Under the pieces are notes generated by a model. That model worked only from the letters and a program-made list of their open reading frames with translations. It was not told the origin of the DNA and made no database searches. Shown piece by piece: positions 55,872 through 63,896 of a stretch of 64,000 bases of DNA. A program made the position numbers and the translations under genes. Every line of letters begins with the position of its first letter. The first letter of the stretch is position 1. This DNA comes from Alphaproteobacteria bacterium (lineage in GTDB: Bacteria; Pseudomonadota; Alphaproteobacteria; Rickettsiales; UBA8987), in assembly GCA_030429625.1 (NCBI GenBank), contig JAUIFA010000001.1:347306-411305 (forward strand), in the 5' to 3' direction.

Positions 55872-58403
55872 ATGAAAAAATATATTTCTATACCTGTGTC
55901 TTTGGGACTACTTCTTTCTGCTAACATTTCTTATGGCGCTGATTACTCGTATAACATTAATGATTATGCTGGACGGCAATATGCGTCTGTTGGAAAAGTT
56001 GCTTCAAATAATCTAGGAGTACCATCCTCAATACAGAAAACAAAGAATGATTCTGATATAAATAAAAGAGATGCTAATCAGGAAACTACGCTGATGCATG
56101 CGGCAGTCAATGGCGATGTCAATGTAGGCAAAACTCTCATCGGGATGGGGGCGAAGATTAATGCACGAAATATCAGTGGTATGACCGCACTTCATTTGGC
56201 CAGTGCAAACAGAAACAGTGATTTTGTAAATTTATTATTGTCAAATGGCAGTAAAGTAGATCTGGCGGACAGTTATGGCATTACTCCTTTGATGTATGCG
56301 GCGGCTGCTGGCGATACGCAGTCGGTTAAGATGATGATTGCTGCGGGGGCGGACATTGATGCGGAAAATTTTTCGGGGAACACTGCGCTTATGCAGGCAG
56401 TCAATTCAGGGCAGGCGGAAACTGTGCGAGTGCTGTTAGGCAATGGTGCAAGTTTGATACCTAAAAATGCCTCTGGTCTTACCGTGACTGATATTGCTGT
56501 CGGGCGTGGAAATAAGGAAATTCTATCTCTTGTTGCTCCACAATATCTTTCCAGGTTTGGCCAAAAGAATGCCCCGGTTTTACAGGTAAAAGATGACACA
56601 CTCAATTTTGCTAGCAAACGGGATCAATATTTGGATTCAACGCCAGATAAATACATAAAAACAGCAGAGAATATCATTCGAACTTGGGCAGACGGAACAG
56701 AACATAGTGATTTTGGACCCATAGAGCCAGAAGACGTTGTGTTTGATGATTATGCTCCTGCTTCGGGTGGGGCTACTGTTGTGCCGGAACGTAATAATGC
56801 GGTGCGGAATAGAGGCAATAATCTTCGGCAAAATGCCTCACTTTCTGTTCAAAACACGCAAGCGAAAAAACCAGATATAAAAGTGTTGCAGAAGGTAACC
56901 GCACAAATTAATAAAAGGGCGGAGGAAAGATTAACCAAGGCGCAACAAAGAATAGAAGAGGCGCAAGACGAAATTAGGAAAATAGAGCGGGACATTGCCA
57001 GTGCAACACGCAATAAATACGAAATTGAGAAGAAGCTCTTAACTGTTTCTGAATATAACAGCCAGCTGGAACAAAAAAAGCAAGAAAATAACAAAAAATA
57101 CAGTGAGCTTTTAGACGATGCAAATGCCATAAAAAATGAGAAGCAGAAAGCTCTTGAAGAGGAGCGTAAGCTTCTTTCTTCTTTAGAAAATTTGCGTAAA
57201 GAAGCCCAAAAACGCGAACAAGAATATCGTCGTAAAGCCAAGGAAGAGGCAGAACAGGCACAAAAACGCTTAAAGCAGGCCATTGAAGAAGAGAGAAGGG
57301 CTCAGATGCTTCATGCAAAACTTACAGACAAGATAAACGATGCCCAGCAAATTAAGTCTGAAGTTGAAAGGGCCAAGGAGCGTATGGCGGAAGCCAAAAG
57401 AAAGGTAGAAGAGGAAAATAACAAAATTATTAAAGCGCAGCAATATGCGATTGAGCAAATTGCAATTGATAAGAAAAAACAGGAAGAAGAAGCCAATAAC
57501 ATTGTCAAAAGGCTCGAGAGTTTAAAACAGCTTGTTGCGGCTGAGCGTCAAAAAATCGTCAATATTGGTGGTTCTGGGATTGCCAATGTCAGCTATGAGC
57601 CTGGTAGCGATGATTATGCTATGTTGCAAAGACGTAAGGCTAAGCAATATGCCGACGAAATCAGAAGAAAACTTGCCCGCGTGGAGGAAAACCCCATCTC
57701 ACAAGACGCCGTGCTTAATAAAGAATATGCGATAGATAGTCGTCGTGCTCAGAAGCAGCAACAAACCATAGAATCTTTAGAGGCACAAGTGCTTGCGGCT
57801 GCTAATGAAGTAAGAAGCGCACGCATACAGGCCGCAAAAATGGATGGCCGTATTGATGTGCTGGACGAAGATCTTGGCAATATTATTCCTGCTGCGGGTG
57901 AAGATAATAATGTGGACACACATGCGGTTGAAGATGAGGCAACGCCGGCCATTGAGGAAAACGACGATGAGCTTGTTCCTGATGCGATGCCAGAGCCGAC
58001 TGAGGAGCCTGTTGAACAGACCAAAGAGTCATCAGGAATCCTTGATAAGGTTGTCGGTTTCTTTAGTAGCGATGAGGAGGCTGGGGCGACCGTACAGATG
58101 GCTGAGGCTGTGCGGGTTCCAATCAGTGGTAACAAACAATTTCTTGCCAATGCTGGGGAAGTTCCTTCAGGAAAATACTGGTTAAGAATTGGCGACTTTG
58201 ACAGCCGAAATAAGGCCATTGCACATTACAATGAGGTAGTAAAGCGCTATAATTTATACAACATAAATTATGATTTTGTCGATATGGATTCTAATAACGT
58301 GTCTTTAAAAGTTGGGCCGGTCAGCTCTACAAAAGACGTTTCCAAATTATGTCTAAAATTCCGTGCGAATCATTTGGGTTGTGGTACAATCACGGTTCAG
58401 TAG
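55872..58403 (+). CDS. exported ankyrin-repeat / coiled-coil / SPOR protein
   Basis: 843 residues. A signal peptide (about 1-23, SANISYGAD) is followed by four to five ankyrin repeats (about 65-215; TLMHAAVNGDVN, TALHLASANRNS, TPLMYAAAAGDT, TALMQAVNSGQA). A long charged coiled coil (about 345-580) comes next, then a Glu/Pro-rich linker. The last domain is SPOR (about 766-843: GKYWLRIGDFDSRNKAI ... VSLKVGPVSST), which in known proteins binds denuded peptidoglycan glycans at division sites. Ankyrin plus SPOR in one exported protein is uncommon to my knowledge. Role inferred: cell-wall or envelope scaffolding. Confidence 0.83.
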   Translation: MKKYISIPVSLGLLLSANISYGADYSYNINDYAGRQYASVGKVASNNLGVPSSIQKTKNDSDINKRDANQETTLMHAAVNGDVNVGKTLIGMGAKINARNISGMTALHLASANRNSDFVNLLLSNGSKVDLADSYGITPLMYAAAAGDTQSVKMMIAAGADIDAENFSGNTALMQAVNSGQAETVRVLLGNGASLIPKNASGLTVTDIAVGRGNKEILSLVAPQYLSRFGQKNAPVLQVKDDTLNFASKRDQYLDSTPDKYIKTAENIIRTWADGTEHSDFGPIEPEDVVFDDYAPASGGATVVPERNNAVRNRGNNLRQNASLSVQNTQAKKPDIKVLQKVTAQINKRAEERLTKAQQRIEEAQDEIRKIERDIASATRNKYEIEKKLLTVSEYNSQLEQKKQENNKKYSELLDDANAIKNEKQKALEEERKLLSSLENLRKEAQKREQEYRRKAKEEAEQAQKRLKQAIEEERRAQMLHAKLTDKINDAQQIKSEVERAKERMAEAKRKVEEENNKIIKAQQYAIEQIAIDKKKQEEEANNIVKRLESLKQLVAAERQKIVNIGGSGIANVSYEPGSDDYAMLQRRKAKQYADEIRRKLARVEENPISQDAVLNKEYAIDSRRAQKQQQTIESLEAQVLAAANEVRSARIQAAKMDGRIDVLDEDLGNIIPAAGEDNNVDTHAVEDEATPAIEENDDELVPDAMPEPTEEPVEQTKESSGILDKVVGFFSSDEEAGATVQMAEAVRVPISGNKQFLANAGEVPSGKYWLRIGDFDSRNKAIAHYNEVVKRYNLYNINYDFVDMDSNNVSLKVGPVSSTKDVSKLCLKFRANHLGCGTITVQ

Positions 58404-58504
58404 AAAAAATATTTTTATCGTCTTTTTTGCTTGCATATAGTGATTAAATCATTATTTATAGTGCCCGTGCTTGTTGCCAACCTTGCACGTATTCTTTCTG
58501 GTGT

Positions 58505-58580
58505 TCCGCAGTAGTTCAGTTGGTAGAACGGAGGACTGTTAATCCTTATGTCGCAGGTTCGAGTCCTGCCTGCGGAGCCA
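58505..58580 (+). tRNA. tRNA-Asn (GTT)
   Basis: A 76-base cloverleaf: TCCGCAG pairs with CTGCGGA, anticodon loop CTGTTAA gives GTT, T-arm GCAGG-TTCGAGT-CCTGC, discriminator G, and CCA encoded. Its 3' end is a likely integration site because an integrase gene begins 164 bases further on. Confidence 0.97.
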
Positions 58581-58694
58581 AAATTCCCTCCAAACACATC
58601 CAATAAAGTCCAATTTTCTTTGATTTTCCAACACTTTCATGCTAATGGTTGGCTTATGCTGTCTTTTTGTGTCCAGTAAAATCTAGCGATTCTG

Positions 58695-58743
58695 GTGGTA
58701 TAAGAAGTGGTATGATTACAAAAGTGGAGTGGAGCATACCACT
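58695..58743. promoter_or_regulatory. three GTGGTAT repeats before the integrase
   Basis: GTGGTAT occurs at 58695-58701 and 58707-58713, and inverted at 58736-58742. The last two belong to a perfect 9-base inverted repeat AGTGGTATG...CATACCACT (58706-58714, 58735-58743) ending one base before the integrase ATG. Likely arm-type integrase sites or an operator for autoregulation. Confidence 0.55.
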
Positions 58744-58744
58744 A

Positions 58745-59929
58745 ATGAAGTTAAATGATAAGAAGTGTCAAAATACTAAACCTACTGATAAAATCCAAAA
58801 ATTATTTGATGGAAATGGCCTGTACCTTGAAATAAAACCATCTGGTAAGAAATTCTGGCGATATAAATTCCGTTATCTGGATAAAGAAAAGAATCTTACT
58901 CTAGGAAAATATCCAGAAACAACACTAGCCGAAGCAAGGGAAAAGCATCGTGTGGCCCACAAACAGGTTGATAATGGTGAGAACCCCCTTGAAATAAAAC
59001 AACAAAATATACGTGAGAAGCGGATAAATCATGCCAACACTTTTGAATCTATAGCTAAAGAATGGTTAGAGCATAAGATGTCAGAAAGCTCTGAGCGTTA
59101 TTGTCAAACCATACTCACAAGGCTTGAAATCAATCTATTTCCGACCATAGGTAAACTTCCGATTAAATCTGTTACCCCTGCCATATTACTTGATGCCTTG
59201 AAACAGATTGAATCCCGTGGGGTATATGAAACGACAAAAAGGCTCAGGCAGTATGCCAGTCAGATATTTAAATACGCTATTGCAAGCGGTGTGGCGGACA
59301 ATGACCCATCTTATCATATACAAGGAGCATTGAAGACAAAGAAGGTAGAACACCAGAAGTCGTTACCCCTTAGTGAGTTGCCTGAATTGTTACAGAAACT
59401 AGAGCGTAACGATGCAAGATTATATCCACAGACACGACTTGCATTAAAATTAATGATCCTAACCTTCACACGAAAGAAAGAACTCAGTCATGCGAAGTGG
59501 GATGAAATCAGCTTTGAAGATAAAATGTGGATTATTCCTGCTGAGCGTATGAAGATGAAGAAAGATCATATTGTGCCGCTTTCAAAGCAATCATTTGCGC
59601 TATTCAAAGAATTAAAAGAGCTAAATGGTGATTGGGAATATGTCTTTCCAAGCCCACACAAGCCTCGACAACCTATGCATGAAGATAGCATTCTCAGGGC
59701 ACTATACCGCCTTGGCTATAAGGGAGCTGCAACAATTCATGGTTTTAGGGCTTTGGCGATGACAACTATTATGGAGAAGCTTGGTTATAGATATGAAGTA
59801 CCAGACCGCCAGCTTGCTCATTCTAAAGGCAGTAGTGTAAAGGCGGCCTATGACCGTGCGGAATTTCTGCAAGAACGCACTAAGATGATGCAGGATTGGG
59901 CGGATTATTTGGATGAGGTTATAAAATGA
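58745..59929 (+). CDS. int: tyrosine recombinase/integrase, DUF4102 (P4-like) family
   Basis: A 394-residue site-specific recombinase. The N-terminal DUF4102 arm-binding domain is visible (IQKLFDGNGLYLEIKPSGKK). The catalytic residues are TRKKELSHAKW (first Arg, near 242), HGFRALAMT (His and second Arg, near 332), a His in QLAHSKGSSV and the nucleophile Tyr in KAAYDRAEF (near 368). The frame is open from 58649; ATG at 58745 matches the family start and follows GGAG by ten bases. It lies next to tRNA-Asn, as expected for enzymes that insert elements at tRNA 3' ends. It marks the left end of an integrative element. Confidence 0.94.
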   Translation: MKLNDKKCQNTKPTDKIQKLFDGNGLYLEIKPSGKKFWRYKFRYLDKEKNLTLGKYPETTLAEAREKHRVAHKQVDNGENPLEIKQQNIREKRINHANTFESIAKEWLEHKMSESSERYCQTILTRLEINLFPTIGKLPIKSVTPAILLDALKQIESRGVYETTKRLRQYASQIFKYAIASGVADNDPSYHIQGALKTKKVEHQKSLPLSELPELLQKLERNDARLYPQTRLALKLMILTFTRKKELSHAKWDEISFEDKMWIIPAERMKMKKDHIVPLSKQSFALFKELKELNGDWEYVFPSPHKPRQPMHEDSILRALYRLGYKGAATIHGFRALAMTTIMEKLGYRYEVPDRQLAHSKGSSVKAAYDRAEFLQERTKMMQDWADYLDEVIK

Positions 59930-60480
59930 AGAAATTGTCCATAGATAATAAAATAGATATAGTACTTTGTGAATTGATTGAACATGACGAGTTATCTCCA
60001 GATTCTCTTCCTTTCTTTATATTAGCTGAACATGTATGCACTAAATCAGGATTAACAAAAAGGCAGTTATGGGACTTGTTAGGTGGAAAACTAAGCTATG
60101 AATATGATGCAATAGAATTTTTAACAGAAAACTTTTATGATACTGAATTCCAAATCAAAATTAACTATTCCAATTTTGTTCATTATTTGAAAGATACTAA
60201 TAGAATATCTGAAGATAGTGAATCATTAGACAAAGATGCTGTGGAAGAGTTTAAAGAAACACGAGGCAGAAAAGAAAAGGTACCTTGGAATGATGTACAC
60301 GCATATATTTGTAAGATAATTGTAGATCAAGGTGAGAGGGCGTTTGCAAGTCAAGATAGTTTAGCTCAAGAAGTAAAAGATTGGTGTAAAGAACAATATA
60401 GAGGAGACATCAGTATTAGTGCCGTCAAAGAAAGGTTGAAACCATATTGGAAAGTTTTTGGAAAATCTAAAAATAATTAG
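59926..60480 (+). CDS. hypothetical protein of the integrative element
   Basis: A soluble 184-residue protein. Its ATG overlaps the integrase stop (ATGA), so translation is coupled. The N-terminal half is helical and acidic. The C-terminal half (GRKEKVPWNDVHAYICKII ... ISISAVKERLKPYW) looks like a small DNA-binding module with a helix-turn-helix, as seen in proteins that accompany integrases in genomic islands. I recognise no named family. Markedly AT-rich compared with the core genome. Confidence 0.75.
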   Translation: MKKLSIDNKIDIVLCELIEHDELSPDSLPFFILAEHVCTKSGLTKRQLWDLLGGKLSYEYDAIEFLTENFYDTEFQIKINYSNFVHYLKDTNRISEDSESLDKDAVEEFKETRGRKEKVPWNDVHAYICKIIVDQGERAFASQDSLAQEVKDWCKEQYRGDISISAVKERLKPYWKVFGKSKNN

Positions 60481-60501
60481 TCAGAAATAAAATACTCACT
60501 T

Positions 60502-60530
60502 TTTCTGGCTAGAAACATGCTATTTCTGGC
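60502..60530 (+). repeat. direct repeat TTTCTGGC before the AlpA gene
   Basis: TTTCTGGC at 60502-60509 and again at 60523-60530, 21 bases apart (two helical turns), about 75-105 bases upstream of alpA. Candidate operator half-sites. Confidence 0.35.
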
Positions 60531-60605
60531 CAACATTTCTTTGCTTTATCAGTATTTGTTTGCTTACTTTAGTGCATGTCCATAACAGCACAGTGAGGTT
60601 TAGAA

Positions 60606-60818
60606 ATGAACAAAATACTTAGAATTAACGATGTAAAACAAAAAACCGGCCTTTCTCGATCTTCTATATATGCATATATTAAAGAAGGAAAATTTCCTTC
60701 CAGCATATCCATAGGTCCACGTTCCGTAGGGTGGCTTGAAAGTGATATTGAACAATGGATAGATAGCCGTATTACAGGCGTTCCATTTGCTCCAATGGGA
60801 GGAAATGAGAGTGTATAA
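60606..60818 (+). CDS. AlpA-family DNA-binding regulator/excisionase
   Basis: A 70-residue MerR-like winged helix protein: ILRINDVKQKTGLSRSSIYA, YIKEGKFPSSISIG, VGWLESDIEQWI. AlpA proteins activate or act with the integrase of P4-type islands in excision. A TGAGG site before the ATG supports the start. Its end overlaps the start of the ATPase gene by 14 bases, coupling the two. Confidence 0.92.
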   Translation: MNKILRINDVKQKTGLSRSSIYAYIKEGKFPSSISIGPRSVGWLESDIEQWIDSRITGVPFAPMGGNESV

Positions 60819-62628
60819 GTCATTTGAAGAAGTGCTGTCTGCATATGGTATTCCTTTGCCTAAACAAGATATTGTCGTTGGCAAATTTACACGCTGGGGC
60901 AAAAATCAACGTTATTGGGCTAGACCGCTGTCAGATAGCAATGGCATAGCCTACGGTGATTGGTGTGTCGGAATCAGTGAGGTCTGGCTTGAGCAGACAA
61001 ATATAAACTTAAAACCAGAAGAAATAACGCAACGCCAAAAACAAATAGAAAGAATTCGCCAAGAGGAAGAGCGAGAACGTGAATCTACGCATCAGGGTGC
61101 GATCACATATGCTCAAGAAAAATGGCATATGTTATCAGAGTCTGGTTCTTCAGAATATCTTATAAAAAAACAAATTAACGGTTATGGAATACGTTTTGAT
61201 AGTCAAAATATTGTTGTTCCCGTATGTGATATAAAAGGTCAGTTATGGGGGCTTCAAGAAATCACACCAGATGGAAGAAAGTCGTTCACATTTGGTACAA
61301 AGGTCAAGGGAAACTTTCATATACTTGGGCAGCTCAAAACAGCAACCGATGCATATGTTGTTGAAGGTTATGCGACAGGAGCTAGTGTTTATCAAGCTAC
61401 TAATAAACCCGTGATAATAGCATTTAATGCTGGCAATTTATTGCCTGTAGTAACAGCTATTCAGTTTCAATATCCTGCATTAAAAATCTCTATTTTAGGC
61501 GATAATGATTGTTGGAAAACAGACGTAGGTAATATAGGGAAAGAGAAAGCTGAAGAAGTTGCAAAACGTTTCGGTCTTCGAGTGGTGTTTCCTGTTTTTA
61601 AAAACACTACTAGCAAGCCAACAGATTTTAATGATTTACATTGTTTAGAAGGTTTGGAGGTAGTTAAGAATCAAGTCCAAGAAAAGCGGCTGCGTGTGAT
61701 TACCATACAAGAACTTTTAACATTAGAAATATCACCACCTGAAATGATTTTGTACCCTATTATCCCAAAACAAGGGCTTGGAATGCTTTATGGTTATAGA
61801 GGGAGAGGTAAAACGTTTTTTACCTTAGGGATTGCTCATGCCATTGCAACGGGTACAAGCTTTTTAACATGGAAAGCAGATAAGCCTCGGCGTGTGCTGG
61901 TTGTAGATGGGGAAATGGCGGTTAGCGCTATGCAAGAGCGGTCCAATATATTAATACAGTCAACGGGTATAACGCCAGATCCAGGTTATTTGCGATTTAT
62001 TACACCTGATTTACAAGAATGGGGCATCCCAAGTTTGCATACTCTTGAAGGTCAACACGCTATAGAAGATTACTTAGAGGGTGTTGATGTTTTGATTTTA
62101 GATAATATCTCCACACTTTGCCGGAATGGTCGAGAAAATGAAGCTGAGAGTTGGGTTCCAATACAAGAATGGGCTTTGAAATTACGGCGCAAAGGAACAT
62201 CTGTTCTGTTTATTCACCATGCAGGCAAGGGAGAGACGCAGAGGGGAACCACAAAACGTGAGGATGTGCTCGATACGGTAATTGCTCTTAAAACACCAGC
62301 AGATTATGAAGAAAGTCAAGGTGTAAGAGTTGAAGTTCATTATGAAAAACATCGACACTTTTATGGAGACGACGCAAAACCATTTGAAGCTCAGTTAATT
62401 ACTGAAAACGGATTACAACATTGGAAAGTAACAAAGCTCGAAGACACATTACTTGAACAGGTTGTTGAAATGGCGAAGGATGGCATGAAGCAGAGAGAGA
62501 TTGCTTTAGAATTGGAGGTTAGTCTTGCTAAAGTAAATCGTACTTTGAAACAAGCTAAGGAAAAGGGAATTTATAAAAATAACCCCTTTGTAATGCGATG
62601 TTTCATTGTTTCAGTGCTTAGATGGTGA
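60805..62628 (+). CDS. Toprim + RecA-like ATPase replication-type protein
   Basis: About 607 residues. An N-terminal domain (about 1-130) is followed by a Toprim domain (VVEGYATGASV near 186, ILGDND near 231, and KPTDFNDLH). A RecA-like AAA_25 ATPase follows, with Walker A GYRGRGKT near 330, Walker B VLILDNIST near 430 and LFIHHAGKG near 467. A short helix-turn-helix lies near the C-terminus (MKQREIALELEVSLAKVNRTL). The combination is typical of primase-helicase proteins of plasmids and integrative elements and may support replication of an excised form. ATG at 60805 or GTG at 60811 are both possible; GGGAGG precedes them. Confidence 0.88.
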   Translation: MRVYKSFEEVLSAYGIPLPKQDIVVGKFTRWGKNQRYWARPLSDSNGIAYGDWCVGISEVWLEQTNINLKPEEITQRQKQIERIRQEEERERESTHQGAITYAQEKWHMLSESGSSEYLIKKQINGYGIRFDSQNIVVPVCDIKGQLWGLQEITPDGRKSFTFGTKVKGNFHILGQLKTATDAYVVEGYATGASVYQATNKPVIIAFNAGNLLPVVTAIQFQYPALKISILGDNDCWKTDVGNIGKEKAEEVAKRFGLRVVFPVFKNTTSKPTDFNDLHCLEGLEVVKNQVQEKRLRVITIQELLTLEISPPEMILYPIIPKQGLGMLYGYRGRGKTFFTLGIAHAIATGTSFLTWKADKPRRVLVVDGEMAVSAMQERSNILIQSTGITPDPGYLRFITPDLQEWGIPSLHTLEGQHAIEDYLEGVDVLILDNISTLCRNGRENEAESWVPIQEWALKLRRKGTSVLFIHHAGKGETQRGTTKREDVLDTVIALKTPADYEESQGVRVEVHYEKHRHFYGDDAKPFEAQLITENGLQHWKVTKLEDTLLEQVVEMAKDGMKQREIALELEVSLAKVNRTLKQAKEKGIYKNNPFVMRCFIVSVLRW

Positions 62629-62638
62629 AACAGTGAAA
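62601..62638 (+). terminator. imperfect 13-bp inverted repeat over the ATPase gene stop
   Basis: TTTCATTGTTTCA (62601-62613) pairs with TGAAACAGTGAAA (62626-62638) with one mismatch. The stop codon of the ATPase gene lies inside the second arm. The short CAATATTC after it is a weak tail. It may act as a terminator or protect the mRNA 3' end. Confidence 0.35.
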
Positions 62639-62651
62639 CAATATTCATAAC

Positions 62652-63896
62652 TTAAACTAAATCAAAGTCGTTAGATAAAGCATAATAGACAGATTTTTCA
62701 CTTTTTATAACTGTTATAGGTCGGCTATTACTAGTATTAGAAAATTTATAGCTACCTAAGTTCCGTTGCAAGAAATTACTTTGATGTATGTCATTGACAA
62801 TAGCTTCGTTATTAAAAAATGAACTGGCACATCTGCGACTAACCCTCAGTGAATCACCATAATTAGTATAAAACAGCCCTCTACTGGCGGTCTGCTCATC
62901 GGAATCATAGGTGTATTGTTTGCTAAGAATATGGCGTTTTTGATTTTCGTTACCCATATAAAATAATAAGTTTGAATTATCTGGATCAAAAGCATAACCA
63001 AAAATGAAAATATTTACTGCATCGGAAATATGTTTTCGCGCCAACTTCACATGGGTGGCATTTTTGAAATCTTGCTGCTTTGATTCTCCGATAACTTGTA
63101 TACCTTCAGCAACAGAGCGGATTGTCTGAAGCGTGTTAATAGAACTTGCTTGATATTCAAATGTTCTTTCTGGCACGGCAAAATCGTTACCATAACAATT
63201 TTTCTGCCATTTTGGGAGGCCTAATTGACCGTATATATGTATAATCTCAAGACTTTCTAAAAATTTATCTATTTCATCTTTAAAGAAGCTAACCCCTTTT
63301 AACCGTTTATATAAAAATGCCTCAAGCGATATATCATAATTAAATGTGACAATTGTTAGTTTGTTTTTATGTATATCTTCTGGCGTATCACATCCCTTGA
63401 TAATGGCTTCTACTAAATAATTATACCAGTTATCTTTAACACCACCACCTTGGATATGTGCTTCATTTTCACATGCTAAAATTCTGCCAGCAATCATATC
63501 TTTCCCTACAGTTCTAAATTCTGGATGGTATTTCAGAAAAAGATCTATATTGGTCGGGCGATATTCTTTTAGTGCACTAACAAATCGTTGTACTTTTGGT
63601 ATTTCTTTTAACGCGATATGGTATGACGCAGGGCTGCCGTCCAATCTAATGTTATATGGAGCCACCTCTGAAGTATTTTCAATATAATCATATTTCTGTA
63701 ACAGTTTGATACATTCATTTGCTGTGCTATTTATTCCTGGTGTATTAGGCGGTCCAAAAAATAAAAGCTCACCTCGGTTTATATTTGATATTATACTATT
63801 AGTACCGTCAGCAGTTACTAATTGCTCACCTGTAGGATAGCCCAAATGACAACTTGCGCCAGCTCCTAAAATAATAACTGTTGGATTTTTAAACAT
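62652..63896 (-). CDS. SIR2-like NAD-binding protein, candidate defence effector
   Basis: A 414-residue soluble protein on the strand opposite to the rest of the element. It begins with the SIR2-type nucleotide loop VIILGAGASCHLGYPTG (residues 7-23). Further on are TFNYDISLEAFLYKRL (near 184; Asn of the catalytic pocket), IHIYGQLG (near 219; candidate catalytic His) and FIFGYAFDPDNSNLL (near 296). This order is that of SIR2_2-type domains in NAD-consuming antiphage proteins such as ThsA-, DSR- and SIR2-HerA-like effectors. No partner domain is present in the protein. The ~110 C-terminal residues are not assigned. A short upstream frame overlaps its start by eight bases. Defence is inferred from fold and island context. 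Confidence 0.75.
   Translation of the reverse strand: MFKNPTVIILGAGASCHLGYPTGEQLVTADGTNSIISNINRGELLFFGPPNTPGINSTANECIKLLQKYDYIENTSEVAPYNIRLDGSPASYHIALKEIPKVQRFVSALKEYRPTNIDLFLKYHPEFRTVGKDMIAGRILACENEAHIQGGGVKDNWYNYLVEAIIKGCDTPEDIHKNKLTIVTFNYDISLEAFLYKRLKGVSFFKDEIDKFLESLEIIHIYGQLGLPKWQKNCYGNDFAVPERTFEYQASSINTLQTIRSVAEGIQVIGESKQQDFKNATHVKLARKHISDAVNIFIFGYAFDPDNSNLLFYMGNENQKRHILSKQYTYDSDEQTASRGLFYTNYGDSLRVSRRCASSFFNNEAIVNDIHQSNFLQRNLGSYKFSNTSNSRPITVIKSEKSVYYALSNDFDLV

Noticed and set aside
58415-58603. 62-codon minus-strand frame
   Set aside because: It is the complement of tRNA-Asn and its flanks (reads as the common tRNA-derived pseudo-protein).
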